This document shows, piece by piece, positions 16,383-25,501 of a stretch of DNA of 64,000 nt; positions within the stretch are counted from its first letter, which is position 1; each line of letters opens with the position of its first letter. The notes under the pieces were generated by a model that saw only the letters and a program-made list of their open reading frames with translations, ran no database searches and was not told where the DNA came from. The stretch lies in the NCBI RefSeq assembly GCF_024609245.1, contig NZ_JANJYH010000008.1, positions 93,600 to 157,599 of the forward strand. The letters are read 5' to 3'. The position numbers and the translations under genes are program-made. This DNA is from Haloarchaeobius sp. FL176. GTDB taxonomy: Archaea > Halobacteriota > Halobacteria > Halobacteriales > Natrialbaceae.

Positions 16383-18130
16383 CCGCCACGGCACAGCTGG
16401 GGGTCGAACTGCTCGCCGTCCTCCTGACTGGCTACTTCACGGTCGCGATGTGGAAGCGTCGGTCGGCACCTACGGCCCGTCCCCTGTTCGCGTTCGCGGC
16501 ACTCCTGCTCGTCGGGAGCGTCGGATTCGTACTCCTGGTCCACGCTGCCCCGACCCGTCAGTCGCTACCGGACACCGAACCGGCCGCAACAGGCGCACCG
16601 CTCTGGTTCGCCCTCCTGATCGGGGTCGTTCTCATCGGCGGTGGCTTCTGGTTCCTGTTCACGCTGGAGTACACCGGCCGCGGCGGCCGCTTACGTCCGA
16701 TCACGGCCGCTGGCGTCGTCGGCTACTGGCTCGTCGTCGCCACGGCCGCGGTGCTCGGAGATTTCTCGCCCGATTCCACCGTCCCTGCGGGGTCGAGCGC
16801 CGAACTGGTCCTGTTCCTGGGCGGGTACTTGATGAGTGTCCTGATGATCGTCGGGGCAGCGCTCATCCTGACGACCTCGTTGCGTCGGAACGCCGTCGGT
16901 ATCGGCGAGGCGGTCGCCCTCGCCGGCGGTGGCGTCCTCGTGGCGTTCATGCCGGTCGCTGCCAGCAATCTACAGGTCGCCACTACTGTTCCCGTGATGC
17001 TCTCGCTCGCGGGATGTGCGTTCCTGGTCGCCATCACCCGATATCCGGCGTTCGAGGCGCCACCAGTCGCACGTATCGCCGGCCGCGACCGTCTCATCGA
17101 GGAGATGAACGACCCGTTCGTCGTCGTCGACAGTAACGACACCGTACGGGACTTGAACCCGGCCAGTGAACGTTACTTCGACGTGGGTAGCGAGACCGTC
17201 CGCGGTGAACCGCTGCAGACCCTGCTCCCGTCGCCGCTCGACCCGGAGCGGGTCGCGGAGTCGAGCGAGACCGTACACCTCCGGACCTCGTCGGGTGCGA
17301 CGCTCGCGTGTGACGCTAACCGAATCACGGACCAGCGTAACCGATTCTTCGGCCACATTCTGGTGTTTCGCGACGTGACCGACCGCCAGCGTCGCGAAAG
17401 ACGGCTGAGCGTGCTCAACCAGCTCCTGACCGGGGCTGTCAGTGAGCGGATGGACGCCATCGCAGACAGAGCCGCCCCGGTCGCGAGCTCAGTCGACGAC
17501 GCTTCGCCGGAGCGGACCGATGCGTCGGAACTCGGCTCTCACGTGCGAACCGAGACGACGAGGCTCCTGCACCTCGTCACCTGGGCACGAGAGATCGAAC
17601 GGAGTCTCGCAACGGAATCCGCCGACCAGGTCCCAGTGGTGGACGCTGTCCGCGACGCGGCCGCGACTGTCACCGACGACGAGCCACTCGACGTGACCAT
17701 CTCCGTGGAGACGGATGCTGCCGTCCGGATCGACCGACGCCTCCTGGAGACTATCTTCGAGATGCTCCTCACCGACGCCCTCGATGGGAATCCCGAGACG
17801 GTTGGTGTGGAGGAGGCCGACACCGGGGATGGACGCGTCGTCCACATCGTCGCGAGTGAGTGGTCACTGGACCGTAGCGAGGCCGCCCCCGAGTGGAGTC
17901 CTGCGACCGAAGACCAATCTCGGAGCGCCGTACTGGTCGAGATAGCTCAGCAGGCGATGCAGTACTACGGTGGGCAAGTGACGGTCGAGACCACGGGTAC
18001 TGGCACGCGACGGACGACCGTCGAACTCCCGACGACGTCCGGCGGCCCGGAGACCGCTGGCCGGTCGCTCCCAATCACTGACTCGCCGACCTCACCGACC
18101 GGGGGACCGGAGGAGGTGGAGGAGCGATGA
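16370..18130 (+). CDS. 7TM-PAS protein with degenerate kinase core (pseudokinase)
   Basis: This is a 586-residue protein. Residues about 1-225 form the seven-helix N-terminal sensor common to haloarchaeal kinases (GYFTVAMWKRRSAPTARPLF; FWFLFTLEYTGRGGRLRPIT). Residues about 235-345 form a PAS domain ending FFGHILVFRDVTDRQRRERR. The region that should be the H-box reads LSVLNQLLTGAVSERMDAIA, against LDVLNRVLRHNLRNDLDAIR in the next gene, so the phospho-accepting His is absent. The N-box lacks its Asn (ETIFEMLLTDALDGNP) and no DxGxG or GxG ATP-lid motif is seen. Sensor and PAS look intact, so it probably signals allosterically. It overlaps the next kinase by 4 bp (ATGA), showing co-translation. 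Confidence 0.88.
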   Translation: MVDVAATAQLGVELLAVLLTGYFTVAMWKRRSAPTARPLFAFAALLLVGSVGFVLLVHAAPTRQSLPDTEPAATGAPLWFALLIGVVLIGGGFWFLFTLEYTGRGGRLRPITAAGVVGYWLVVATAAVLGDFSPDSTVPAGSSAELVLFLGGYLMSVLMIVGAALILTTSLRRNAVGIGEAVALAGGGVLVAFMPVAASNLQVATTVPVMLSLAGCAFLVAITRYPAFEAPPVARIAGRDRLIEEMNDPFVVVDSNDTVRDLNPASERYFDVGSETVRGEPLQTLLPSPLDPERVAESSETVHLRTSSGATLACDANRITDQRNRFFGHILVFRDVTDRQRRERRLSVLNQLLTGAVSERMDAIADRAAPVASSVDDASPERTDASELGSHVRTETTRLLHLVTWAREIERSLATESADQVPVVDAVRDAAATVTDDEPLDVTISVETDAAVRIDRRLLETIFEMLLTDALDGNPETVGVEEADTGDGRVVHIVASEWSLDRSEAAPEWSPATEDQSRSAVLVEIAQQAMQYYGGQVTVETTGTGTRRTTVELPTTSGGPETAGRSLPITDSPTSPTGGPEEVEER

Positions 18131-19782
18131 CGACGCTGGTGACACTCGCTATCGACGTGGCCATCGTTCTGGGATTCCTCGCCGTCGTGGTCTTCGGTCT
18201 CGAACACCGCGAGGAGCCGGGAGCAGTGCCGTTCCTCGTGCTCGCTGGACTGCTCGCGGCGATGACCCTGGGTATCGTGGTCGCGCGGTCGGGATTGCTC
18301 CCCCAGCAGTGGAATATCTACGCACTGTACGTCCCCTTCGTATTCGCTTCCCTTGCCTGGGTGGCACTCGCCTTCGACTACACCGGGCGCGGGCCGGTCG
18401 TCACGCGGCGACTGGCGTGGGGACTCGCTGCCTTCGGCGTGACTGCCGCCCTCAGCCCCCTACTCAGCGTGGGCATGCCCGATATTCTGGTTCAGGTGTC
18501 GTTCCTCGTGATCAACGCCATACAGTTCGTTCTGATCGCCGCCGTTGGATACGGTGCGGTGCTTGTCGCACGCTCGGCCATCGAGTACGGCGACCTGACG
18601 CGGGTCGGGAGCCTCGTCCTGTCTGCGGTCGGGACTGGCCTCGTTGGCGCCACCATCGTCATGGTTCTGACCCCACCACTGGCGCTCGGGACCGTGTTCG
18701 CAGTCTCGGAGGCCATTCTCGGCTCGATAGCAGTACTTCTCCTCGTCGCGGGCGTTCGGTACCGCATCTTCGAGACGGGGGCGAATCCTGGGCACCTGGC
18801 CAGGGAGAGCGTTCTCGACGAGATGTCCGCCGCGGTCGCGATAACCGGGCGTCGAGACCGGCTTCTCGACATCAACGCTACAGCCGAACGGACGTTCGAC
18901 CTGGAACGACCGGACGCACTCGGGAAACCGGTTGAGGACGCACTGGGCTTCGACCCGAACCGGGAGAGCTATCCACTCACCGTCGGTACCAGTGAGGGCC
19001 GACGCGAGTTCGTGTCGGACCGCGCCGAACTTACCAGACAGAACGGGGAACAGATGGGTCGTGCCTACATCCTCCGTGACGTGACCGAGCGGCGGACACA
19101 CGAACAACGACTGGACGTCCTCAACAGGGTGTTGCGACACAATCTCAGGAACGATCTCGACGCCATCAGGGGATTCGCGGAGACGCTCGAGCAGGAGGAC
19201 GCACCTGTAGACGATGCCACGCTGGCGAGACAGATTCGAACGACTGCAACTGAAGTCGCTGACCTCGGGACCATGCTCTCCTCGGCAGATCGGTTGCTCG
19301 AAGTCGAGGGACTCGACCTCGAACGGGTCGAACTCGGCGCGGTCCTGGCCGGAATCGAGGAGCGCGTCAGCGAGACACACACCGATGCCTCGCTCCTGAT
19401 TACGACGGAGGACTCGCCGATCACCCTCCGAACTGACCGTCAGATTCTCGAGATCGTTCTCGAAGAGGTCGTCCAGAACGGCATCGAACACAGTGATGTA
19501 GAGACACCACAGGTCGAGATACACGCACGACGAGGCGACGAGGTCGTCATCGAAGTCCGTGACGACGGCCCGGGGATTCCGGAGCGGGAACGGGCAGTGC
19601 TTCTCGACGGCGAAGAGCGGCCACTCCGTCACGGCAGTGGCCTCGGGCTCTGGCTCGTGTACTGGGGCGTGACGCGTCTCGGCGGGACACTCGCGTTCCG
19701 TGAACATGAGCCCCACGGCAGCGTCGTCTCGATCCGGATCCCCGACCACGAGACCACGTCGGCTCGAGACGCCCGGTCGTAA
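18127..19782 (+). CDS. 7TM-PAS sensor histidine kinase
   Basis: This is a 551-residue kinase. The seven-helix sensor covers about 1-215 (PFVFASLAWVALAFDYTGRG), the PAS domain about 220-325 (ISGRRDRLLDINATAERTF-like region to YILRDVTERRTHEQRL), then HisKA with H-box VLNRVLRHNLRNDLDAI. HATPase motifs are N-box EIVLEEVVQNGIEHSD, G1 EVRDDGPGIPERE and G2 RHGSGLGLWLVYWGVT. All catalytic features are present. Its ATG overlaps the stop of the upstream pseudokinase; the two share the same architecture and probably form a heteromer. The HalX response regulator divergent at 15.5-16.1 kb is the likely phosphate acceptor. Confidence 0.92.
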   Translation: MTTLVTLAIDVAIVLGFLAVVVFGLEHREEPGAVPFLVLAGLLAAMTLGIVVARSGLLPQQWNIYALYVPFVFASLAWVALAFDYTGRGPVVTRRLAWGLAAFGVTAALSPLLSVGMPDILVQVSFLVINAIQFVLIAAVGYGAVLVARSAIEYGDLTRVGSLVLSAVGTGLVGATIVMVLTPPLALGTVFAVSEAILGSIAVLLLVAGVRYRIFETGANPGHLARESVLDEMSAAVAITGRRDRLLDINATAERTFDLERPDALGKPVEDALGFDPNRESYPLTVGTSEGRREFVSDRAELTRQNGEQMGRAYILRDVTERRTHEQRLDVLNRVLRHNLRNDLDAIRGFAETLEQEDAPVDDATLARQIRTTATEVADLGTMLSSADRLLEVEGLDLERVELGAVLAGIEERVSETHTDASLLITTEDSPITLRTDRQILEIVLEEVVQNGIEHSDVETPQVEIHARRGDEVVIEVRDDGPGIPERERAVLLDGEERPLRHGSGLGLWLVYWGVTRLGGTLAFREHEPHGSVVSIRIPDHETTSARDARS

Positions 19783-20101
19783 TCGAGGCCAGTCGACAGC
19801 CCTGAACCCCTCCAGCTGTGCCGACCGTGGATGGATGAAGATACAGTCTCCAGGGCGGCTTCGGGAGTGGCGACTCTCTCTGTACAGCTAGACCGCCGGG
19901 TGCGGGCAATTCTCGGCTGTTAGCGTACCCTTCCACAGGTGTCTGGGCCAACACTCCGAGTGCAACCAAGGTACCACGATGGAAGACTGTCCGAACTGAT
20001 GCAGCACAGCCGAACCCCCCACGACTGGACGCATCCCACACGAACGGTCAGCAGTGGGGTGAAACAGGCCGTCGGTCTGACGGCCGTCGGCAGCTGTCCC
20101 G
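19783..20101. other. Intergenic stretch without a supported gene
   Basis: This 319-bp stretch follows the kinase gene. Frames crossing it are short and Arg/Ser/Pro-rich, as expected of non-coding G+C-rich DNA. No promoter, repeat or RNA gene was recognised with confidence. Confidence 0.4.
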
Positions 20102-20278
20102 ATGGCGTTCGTCGTCGCTGCGAGCTATCCCGCCGTCGCGACGGTCGTGCTGACACTGATAGCTGGAATGGGCCTGGCGAAGCGCTACCTGCGTCGCGAC
20201 CGCTTGCTGCCAGCCGCCGACCCGAACGCCCGTCCAGAAGACTACCCCCGCGTGCAGGCGACACAGGCACCCGATTGA
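20102..20278 (+). CDS. Small single-helix membrane protein
   Basis: A 58-residue frame starts MAFVVAASYPAVATVVLTLI, forming one membrane helix (to GMGLA), followed by a basic patch KRYLRRDR and a Pro-rich polar tail (PAADPNARPEDYPRVQATQAP). Topology should be N-out, C-in. Such one-helix proteins are common haloarchaeal hypotheticals. It precedes the DUF7331 gene by 30 bp on the same strand and may share a transcript. Confidence 0.6.
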   Translation: MAFVVAASYPAVATVVLTLIAGMGLAKRYLRRDRLLPAADPNARPEDYPRVQATQAPD

Positions 20279-20308
20279 CACGAAACCGAGATGGAGTGAA
20301 CCAAACTG

Positions 20309-20482
20309 ATGTCGACCAACAACGAAAAGATGGCGCGCATCGACCCCGACCCGAAACCCAAAGCACCGGACGAGACCGTCGTAGATGTCACCTTGGAGGA
20401 CGGACTGGTGATTTACGATTCGGAGAACCCCGACGCGTGGATTACCTCGACGACTGGACTGGATACGTCCGACGTCTGCTAA
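20309..20482 (+). CDS. DUF7331-type small protein
   Basis: This is a 57-residue protein starting MSTNNEKMARIDPDPKPKAP. The core DGLVIYDSENPDAWITSTTGLD matches the short haloarchaeal family DUF7331, whose hallmark is a VIYD-x-x-NPDAWI segment. No catalytic or metal-binding residue is apparent and the role is unknown. The stop at 20480-20482 abuts the stop of a decayed kinase on the other strand. Confidence 0.7.
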   Translation: MSTNNEKMARIDPDPKPKAPDETVVDVTLEDGLVIYDSENPDAWITSTTGLDTSDVC

Positions 20483-20483
20483 A

Positions 20484-20740
20484 TCATCCTCGCTTGGCCT
20501 TCTCTGCCGGATTCGGGACGGTGATCCTGACGGTCGCCCCGTGAGCCGTGTCGAACGGGAGCGACCCGTTGAGCTTCGTGACGCCCCACTTCAGTTGGCA
20601 CAGCTCCGAGTCCATGCCCGTGAGTAAAATCCGTCTCAGTCTTCGTCTCAGCGTCCAGCGGTACGAGTTCGGCCCCTGGGAGTACGGGCCCATCGTCGGG
20701 TAATTTCGAGAACGTACCCTTCGTCCGTGAGCGTCCCACG
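20484..20740 (-). pseudogene. Remnant of a histidine kinase ATP-binding domain
   Basis: Two minus frames together give the end of a HATPase domain. One reads DDGPVLPGAELVPLDAETKT followed by THGHGLG (G1 box to G2 box). The other resumes with LKWGVTKLNGSLPFDTAHGA and VRITVPNPAE, then a stop at 20484-20486. The switch occurs near 20600, just after the G2 box. Expected partners (N-box, HisKA) are not found immediately upstream. This is a decayed 3' fragment of a haloarchaeal kinase. A remnant of a PAS/HisKA region lies 0.5 kb further upstream on the same strand and may come from the same gene. Confidence 0.7.
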
Positions 20741-20978
20741 TGTACGTACTCCCGTTTGGCATGTCACTAGCCGGTCTCGACGATTGGCCCCGGGTCGACA
20801 GGTCGAGTGATTGAGACGCTTCGACTTCCCCCGTGGTGACTCTATTGAGCCAGCGGCTGTACTGCAAACTGTCGTTCTGACGACCGAGTTTGGATAGCTA
20901 GGCCGGCGCCCAGTGCACTCCCTCGATTGATAGAGCCTGGCTACAGGGGAGGGCAGTGTATAGTGCAGTGTACCGACG

Positions 20979-21233
20979 ATGTCCGATTCAGCGTTCGATT
21001 CGGGGACGCCTCTAAACACCCCCGACTACGTTTCGGCCCTCCAGAAGGGATACGAGTCCGCGCAGTACGGGCTCAGGACCATCGGGTTCTGGGCGGCAGT
21101 GAGCCTCCCGTTCGTCCACCTTCCCCTGCTTCTCACCGGTCTCGATTCGACCGCCGACCTGCTCGCGTTCGGCGTCCTGCTCGGGTCGAACCTGATCGCG
21201 CTTCTCGTCGGTCACCACCACGATTCCCCCTGA
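20979..21233 (+). CDS. Small two-helix membrane protein
   Basis: This is an 84-residue protein starting MSDSAFDSGTPLNTPDYVSA. A soluble N-terminal third is followed by two membrane helices (TIGFWAAVSLPFVHLPLLLTG and LLAFGVLLGSNLIALLVG) and a His-rich tail HHHDSP. It lies between two minus-strand kinase remnants, so it may have inserted into or outlasted that kinase gene. No named family is recognised. Confidence 0.65.
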   Translation: MSDSAFDSGTPLNTPDYVSALQKGYESAQYGLRTIGFWAAVSLPFVHLPLLLTGLDSTADLLAFGVLLGSNLIALLVGHHHDSP

Positions 21234-21248
21234 ACGCTTCCCATCGCG

Positions 21249-21690
21249 TCAGCCGCTTTGGTTCTCACGATGACGGCAGGTCAGCGGTGACGGCCGCCCC
21301 CCGAGGTCGCTCTCGTCGAACGAGAACTCACCAGCAAGGGCCTGTACCGCCCAGCTGGTCCTCCAGAGACCCAGGCTGCTCGCGTGGTCCTGTGGCTCCC
21401 CACCGACGCCCTCGATGGCGGCTTCGGCACGTGCCCCGACCACGCTGAGATCGTCCGGATGCTGTGCCGCAGAATCCGGTTCAGTAGTTCGTTCTGCTGG
21501 CGTTTGATCTCGGGTTCGTGATGTCCAGCAACGTCACCGCCTGCCCGAGTTCGTGACCGCGTCGGTCCGTCAGCCTTGATACGCGAGGGTCGAACGCTCT
21601 GTGCCCGCGGTCGGTCCCCTGTTCGACGGTCCCCCGGCCGCGCCCCGTTTCGAGGTCGGTGCGTTCAGTCGGCACCTCACCGAGACCGGG
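21249..21690 (-). pseudogene. Remnant of a PAS-HisKA histidine kinase
   Basis: Minus-strand frames join to give a kinase middle section. FDPRVSRLTDRRGHELGQAV followed by TLLDIT is a PAS C-terminus. A second frame gives NELLNRILRHSIR, an H-box. A third gives DDLSVVGARAEAAIEGVGGE and then PQDHASSLGL. At least two frameshifts separate these pieces and the reading ends without N- or G-boxes. It probably belonged to the same kinase as the HATPase remnant at 20.5-20.7 kb, with the small membrane protein gene now lying between. Confidence 0.65.
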
Positions 21691-21870
21691 AGTACCTCGT
21701 TCGGGGCGTTCTAGAGTACGTCTCGTTGTTACTAGAAGGAACTTCTAACAAGGCACAGGAACTTGCAGGTTGTACGGATGAACCTTACACCCGATCGCCC
21801 TGGAACTTGCCCCACATGGCGGTCGTTCTGCTGGTGGGCCCGACACGGACGGCGAGGAGGTAGATAACTC

Positions 21871-22917
21871 GTGGACGGCGCACCCGGCGACGCTGACGGC
21901 AGGGTATCGGTGCCACTCGACGCCGTCCCCCACCCGTCGCTCCTGTACGAGGTTCGCGACGACGGCCTCCTGGTGACTCACACGAACCGAGCCTTCGATG
22001 CGACGTTCGGACGGCCCGAGGCCGGAACGCCACTCCGGAAGTGCCTGGACGAGCAGCAGGTTGGCCTCGACGCGGATGACGCGAACACCATCTGTTCGTC
22101 GCTTGCCGAAACTGGCACCGTCGACATGAGGAGTCAGTCCTCGGAGGAGGACGCCCTGCGGCTCCGAGCTGCCGACCCGCCGGATTCGGACGACGACGTG
22201 GGACTCCTCACACTGGAGACGGTCGAACCGGCGGCGGAGGACTCTGTCGGCGTCGAAAACATCGCGACGGTCGTCAGCCACGACCTTCGCAACCCGCTCG
22301 ACGTGGCCAAAGCGCACCTCCGTGCGGCCCGCGAGCGAGGGAAGGCAGAACATTTCGACCGTGTCGACGACGCACACGACCGCATGGAGCGGATTATCGA
22401 GGACGTGCTTACGTTGGCACGGGGCGACGGGACCATCAGTCCCTCCGAATCCGTCGACCTCGGGGTCGTCGCTCGGGAGGCATGGTCGACCGTCGACACG
22501 AGTGACGCGTCGCTCCACGTGTCGTCCGACCTGCCGACCGTGAAAGCCGACCATTCGCGGCTCCAGCGGCTGTTCGAGAACCTGTTCCGGAACGCGGTGG
22601 AACACGGTTCCACCAGCACCCCCTCGACTCCGTCCCGCGAGGACGGCGTGGAAGACGGCTCAGGAGAGCCGTCGTTAGACGTCCGGGTCGGCACCACGTC
22701 CGACGGTGGGTTCTTCGTCGCCGACGACGGCGTCGGCATCCCTGCGGAGGACCGCCACCGCGTGTTCGAGCCAGGCTACAGTTCGAGCGACAGTGGTGCC
22801 GGCCTCGGGCTCACCATTGTCGAACGGGTCGCCGAGGCCCACGGCTGGACGGTCTCGATTCCGCCTGCGACCGACGGTGGAGCGCGGTTCGAGTTTCACA
22901 CGAGCACCCCGGACTGA
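21871..22917 (+). CDS. Soluble PAS-type histidine kinase
   Basis: This is a 348-residue protein from GTG 21871. A short PAS-like region (about 15-125: HPSLLYEVRDDGLLVTHTNRAF) precedes HisKA with H-box IATVVSHDLRNPLDVAKAHL. HATPase motifs are RLQRLFENLFRNAVEHGSTS (N-box), VADDGVGIPAEDRHRVFEPG (G1/F-box) and GAGLGLTIVERVAEAHGW (G2). No membrane segment is visible, so it should act in the cytoplasm. It belongs to the compact haloarchaeal kinases ending in a YSSSxSGxGLGL segment. It stands 70 bp before a Bat-like regulator on the same strand, a likely functional pair. Confidence 0.9.
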   Translation: MDGAPGDADGRVSVPLDAVPHPSLLYEVRDDGLLVTHTNRAFDATFGRPEAGTPLRKCLDEQQVGLDADDANTICSSLAETGTVDMRSQSSEEDALRLRAADPPDSDDDVGLLTLETVEPAAEDSVGVENIATVVSHDLRNPLDVAKAHLRAARERGKAEHFDRVDDAHDRMERIIEDVLTLARGDGTISPSESVDLGVVAREAWSTVDTSDASLHVSSDLPTVKADHSRLQRLFENLFRNAVEHGSTSTPSTPSREDGVEDGSGEPSLDVRVGTTSDGGFFVADDGVGIPAEDRHRVFEPGYSSSDSGAGLGLTIVERVAEAHGWTVSIPPATDGGARFEFHTSTPD

Positions 22918-22987
22918 GCGGAGAGGACCGGGAACTAAGACATCCGAGCACGAGGCGCGCCGTACGCACAGTCAACACGGATTCAGC

Positions 22988-24526
22988 ATGAAGGAACACC
23001 TGCGGAACGCACCGATCGGCGTCCTCGAAACGACCACCGACGGGGTCGTAGAGGCGGCCAACGAAGCGGCCATGTCGCTCCTGGAGTTCGACCGCTCGGA
23101 CCTCGAGTCGTCGATCCAGTCGACGTTTCCAAAATCGGCCACCGGATCATTCCGGGAGAGCTTCGACAGTGAGGGTCCCGACGAACGGTCGTTCGAGGAG
23201 TACTACCCCCGGATCGACCGCTGGCTGGCTGTCGACGTGGTCCCGGCCGACGAGCACGTCAACGTGTACGTCCGCGACCGGGACAGTCACCACGAACATC
23301 GCCAACGGGTCGAGGCCCTGGAACGGCGACTGGAGCGGATGGAAACCATCGACGACCTCGTCGGGACCGTGCTCAGACAGGTCATCGAAGCGTCCGGCCG
23401 CGAGGAGGTCTCCCGAACCATCTGTGAGAGACTCGGGACGACAGACCTGTACGAGTTCGCCTGGCTCGGGGAGCGGGACCTGACCGACGGCCACCTGCAA
23501 GTCGTCGCCGCTGCCGGTGAGGCCCCCGAGGTGCGGGACCAACTCGTCGAGCACCTCGGTACCGACGCCGGGCTCCCGGAACAGACGGCCGTGCGGAGAG
23601 CGGAGACACAGGTCGTCCAGACGCTCGCGGACGACGAGGCGATCCCCCAGGGAGTCCGCCGTGCTGCGTTCGGCCGGGGACTGCAGTCCTGTATCGTCGT
23701 CCCGCTCGCGTATCGCGACACGGTGTACGGGGTGCTCGGCGTGTACGCCGCCCGCGAGGATGGGTTCAGCGAACCGGAAGAGGCGAGTCTGGAGACGTTG
23801 GGCGCTATCGGCGGGTTCGCGATCAACGCGATCCGGCAGGAGGAACTCCTCTTCGCCGACACCGTCACGGAGTTGACGCTCGACATCCGCGACGACGACC
23901 TACCGCTGGCCACCGTCGCTGATGACGAGCGGTCGGTAGTGCTCTCCGGTGCCGTGCACCGGGATGACGACACCGTGGTGTGTTACGTTCGGGTGCCGGG
24001 CAGTGAGGCCGTCGTCGAGACGCTCACTGCCCACGACGAGGTGTTCGATGCGCGGGTCGTCAGCGAAGAGGACGAGCTCCTGGAAGTCGAACTGAGTGGC
24101 CGGACACCCGTCGCACGACTCGCTGCACAGGGTGCGACCGTCAGGAGTGCTACGTACGGTGGAGACGGCGCCCGCATCGTCGCCGAGGTACCGTCGGATG
24201 TGGAACTCAGGCGGCTCGTCGGTAGCGTCGACAGCGTCGCCGCAGGCACGGATGTCGTGGGGAAGGCAGAGACACAGCGCGACCCGGAGAGCGTCGACGC
24301 GTTCCGGAGCGACCTGAAGGAGTCGCTCACCGACAAGCAGCTACAGGTGCTCCGGACGGCGTACCTTTCGGACTATTTCACGTCGCCCCGGGGGAGCTCA
24401 TCCGAGGAGGTCGCCGACGCGCTCGACGTGACCGGACCGACTATCCTCTATCACCTGCGACGCGGCCAGCGAAAGCTCTTGGAATCGTTCTTCGAGACGG
24501 ATCCGGAGACCCCGACTGACGGGTGA
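22988..24526 (+). CDS. Bat-like regulator: PAS, GAF, HTH_10
   Basis: This is a 512-residue protein from ATG 22988. An N-terminal PAS-like segment (IGVLETTTDGVVEAANEAAM) is followed by a coiled linker (HRQRVEALERRLERMETIDD). A GAF domain then covers about 125-285 (SCIVVPLAYRDTVYGVLGVY). The bacterio-opsin activator middle domain covers about 290-445. The C-terminal HTH_10 is LTDKQLQVLRTAYLSDYFTS, then SSEEVADALDVTGPTILYHL. Bat-type proteins sense oxygen or light-like cues and activate target promoters; the target here is unknown. The open frame extends back to 22706, but that part overlaps the end of the upstream kinase and lacks any PAS-like character. Confidence 0.88.
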   Translation: MKEHLRNAPIGVLETTTDGVVEAANEAAMSLLEFDRSDLESSIQSTFPKSATGSFRESFDSEGPDERSFEEYYPRIDRWLAVDVVPADEHVNVYVRDRDSHHEHRQRVEALERRLERMETIDDLVGTVLRQVIEASGREEVSRTICERLGTTDLYEFAWLGERDLTDGHLQVVAAAGEAPEVRDQLVEHLGTDAGLPEQTAVRRAETQVVQTLADDEAIPQGVRRAAFGRGLQSCIVVPLAYRDTVYGVLGVYAAREDGFSEPEEASLETLGAIGGFAINAIRQEELLFADTVTELTLDIRDDDLPLATVADDERSVVLSGAVHRDDDTVVCYVRVPGSEAVVETLTAHDEVFDARVVSEEDELLEVELSGRTPVARLAAQGATVRSATYGGDGARIVAEVPSDVELRRLVGSVDSVAAGTDVVGKAETQRDPESVDAFRSDLKESLTDKQLQVLRTAYLSDYFTSPRGSSSEEVADALDVTGPTILYHLRRGQRKLLESFFETDPETPTDG

Positions 24527-24683
24527 ATTCGCAAGCCTGCTCGTTTGCTGGGTCCTCGCACCTCCTCGCATCAGATGGCGGCACGACGGGTCGATCTGTA
24601 TTACTAGAGCCCGGTTCTCACGACGGTTCCGATTGATAGCGTCTCCCTACAGGGAGGAGTCGTCCAAAGTGGGAGGTACGACG

Positions 24684-25061
24684 ATGTCGAACTCAGCACT
24701 CGAGAACCGCGCGACCGAGGTTACGAAGCCGTCGAACGGCCGTCCTGAACTCCCCGGCCAAGAGGAGCAGAGCGTCGACCCTGACGAACTCCTGGCCCTG
24801 CTGAGCGACGACCACGCGAGAGCGATCCTGAAGACGATCAGCGAGCAGGGGCGCCCGGCGAGGAACATCGCGGAGCGAACCGACCTGTCACGGGCGACGG
24901 TGTACCGTCGTCTCAACCGGCTCGAGGACGCCGGACTCGTGGACACGACGATGGCTTACCATTCGGAGGGCCACCACCGCAAACACTACTTCGCGGAACA
25001 GAACGAGTTCCGACTCTCGTTCGAGGAGGGTGATATCGCCGTCGAGGCGACAGCCCTGTGA
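24684..25061 (+). CDS. Winged-helix transcriptional regulator (ArsR-like)
   Basis: This is a 125-residue protein starting MSNSALENRATEVTKPSNGR. Residues about 38-105 form a winged helix: DPDELLALLSDDHARAILKT, then RPARNIAERTDLSRATVYRR and LNRLEDAGLVDTTMAYHSEG. GGAGGT at about 24672-24677 is a good Shine-Dalgarno site 7 nt before this ATG, which decides the start over an upstream in-frame ATG at 24633. The family usually represses its own or adjacent genes. No clear target lies next to it. Confidence 0.88.
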   Translation: MSNSALENRATEVTKPSNGRPELPGQEEQSVDPDELLALLSDDHARAILKTISEQGRPARNIAERTDLSRATVYRRLNRLEDAGLVDTTMAYHSEGHHRKHYFAEQNEFRLSFEEGDIAVEATAL

Positions 25062-25150
25062 GATGGGCAGCGTCGAGCAATCCCCTCGGCCCGTTCGAGA
25101 GCAAGATTCTCGCCGGTGACGTTCGGTCTTGGTCGCCGGGAGCAGTGAGC

Positions 25151-25324
25151 TCAGCGGATGGCGCGCCGTGCGACGAACGCGACGGCAAATATGGCGACGA
25201 TGACGCCGATAACCGTCGGAACGGTCTGTGCCGAACCCCACTCCCAGCCGAAGAACTGGGTCCCCACGATTGCGGCGAGTGCGACGAGCACGCCGACTGT
25301 CGTTTCGCTGGCTGATCGTGGCAT
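25151..25324 (-). CDS. Small two-helix membrane protein
   Basis: This is a 57-residue protein starting MPRSASETTVGVLVALAAIV. Two hydrophobic segments (TVGVLVALAAIVGTQFFGW and VPTVIGVIVAIFAVAFVARR) are separated by a short EWGSAQT loop, and the end is basic, so both termini should be cytoplasmic. The frame is open to 25405, but the extra N-terminal residues are polar and unlike a membrane protein. No family is recognised. Confidence 0.65.
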   Translation of the reverse strand: MPRSASETTVGVLVALAAIVGTQFFGWEWGSAQTVPTVIGVIVAIFAVAFVARRAIR

Positions 25325-25501
25325 GCGACGAACTTCGCTGCTGGAAGTATCAATGGTGGCGTCGTGTTTCACTCGGCGAAACAGTGCTGTGGCTGCTCTC
25401 TCCATCCGTCACTGCCCAGTAGACCCAGAAGTCACTCGGGCGGTAACTGTCTGAAAGAACGTAAGCCGACTATCGCTACGAACGACAGGCGGACGGAGTC
25501 G

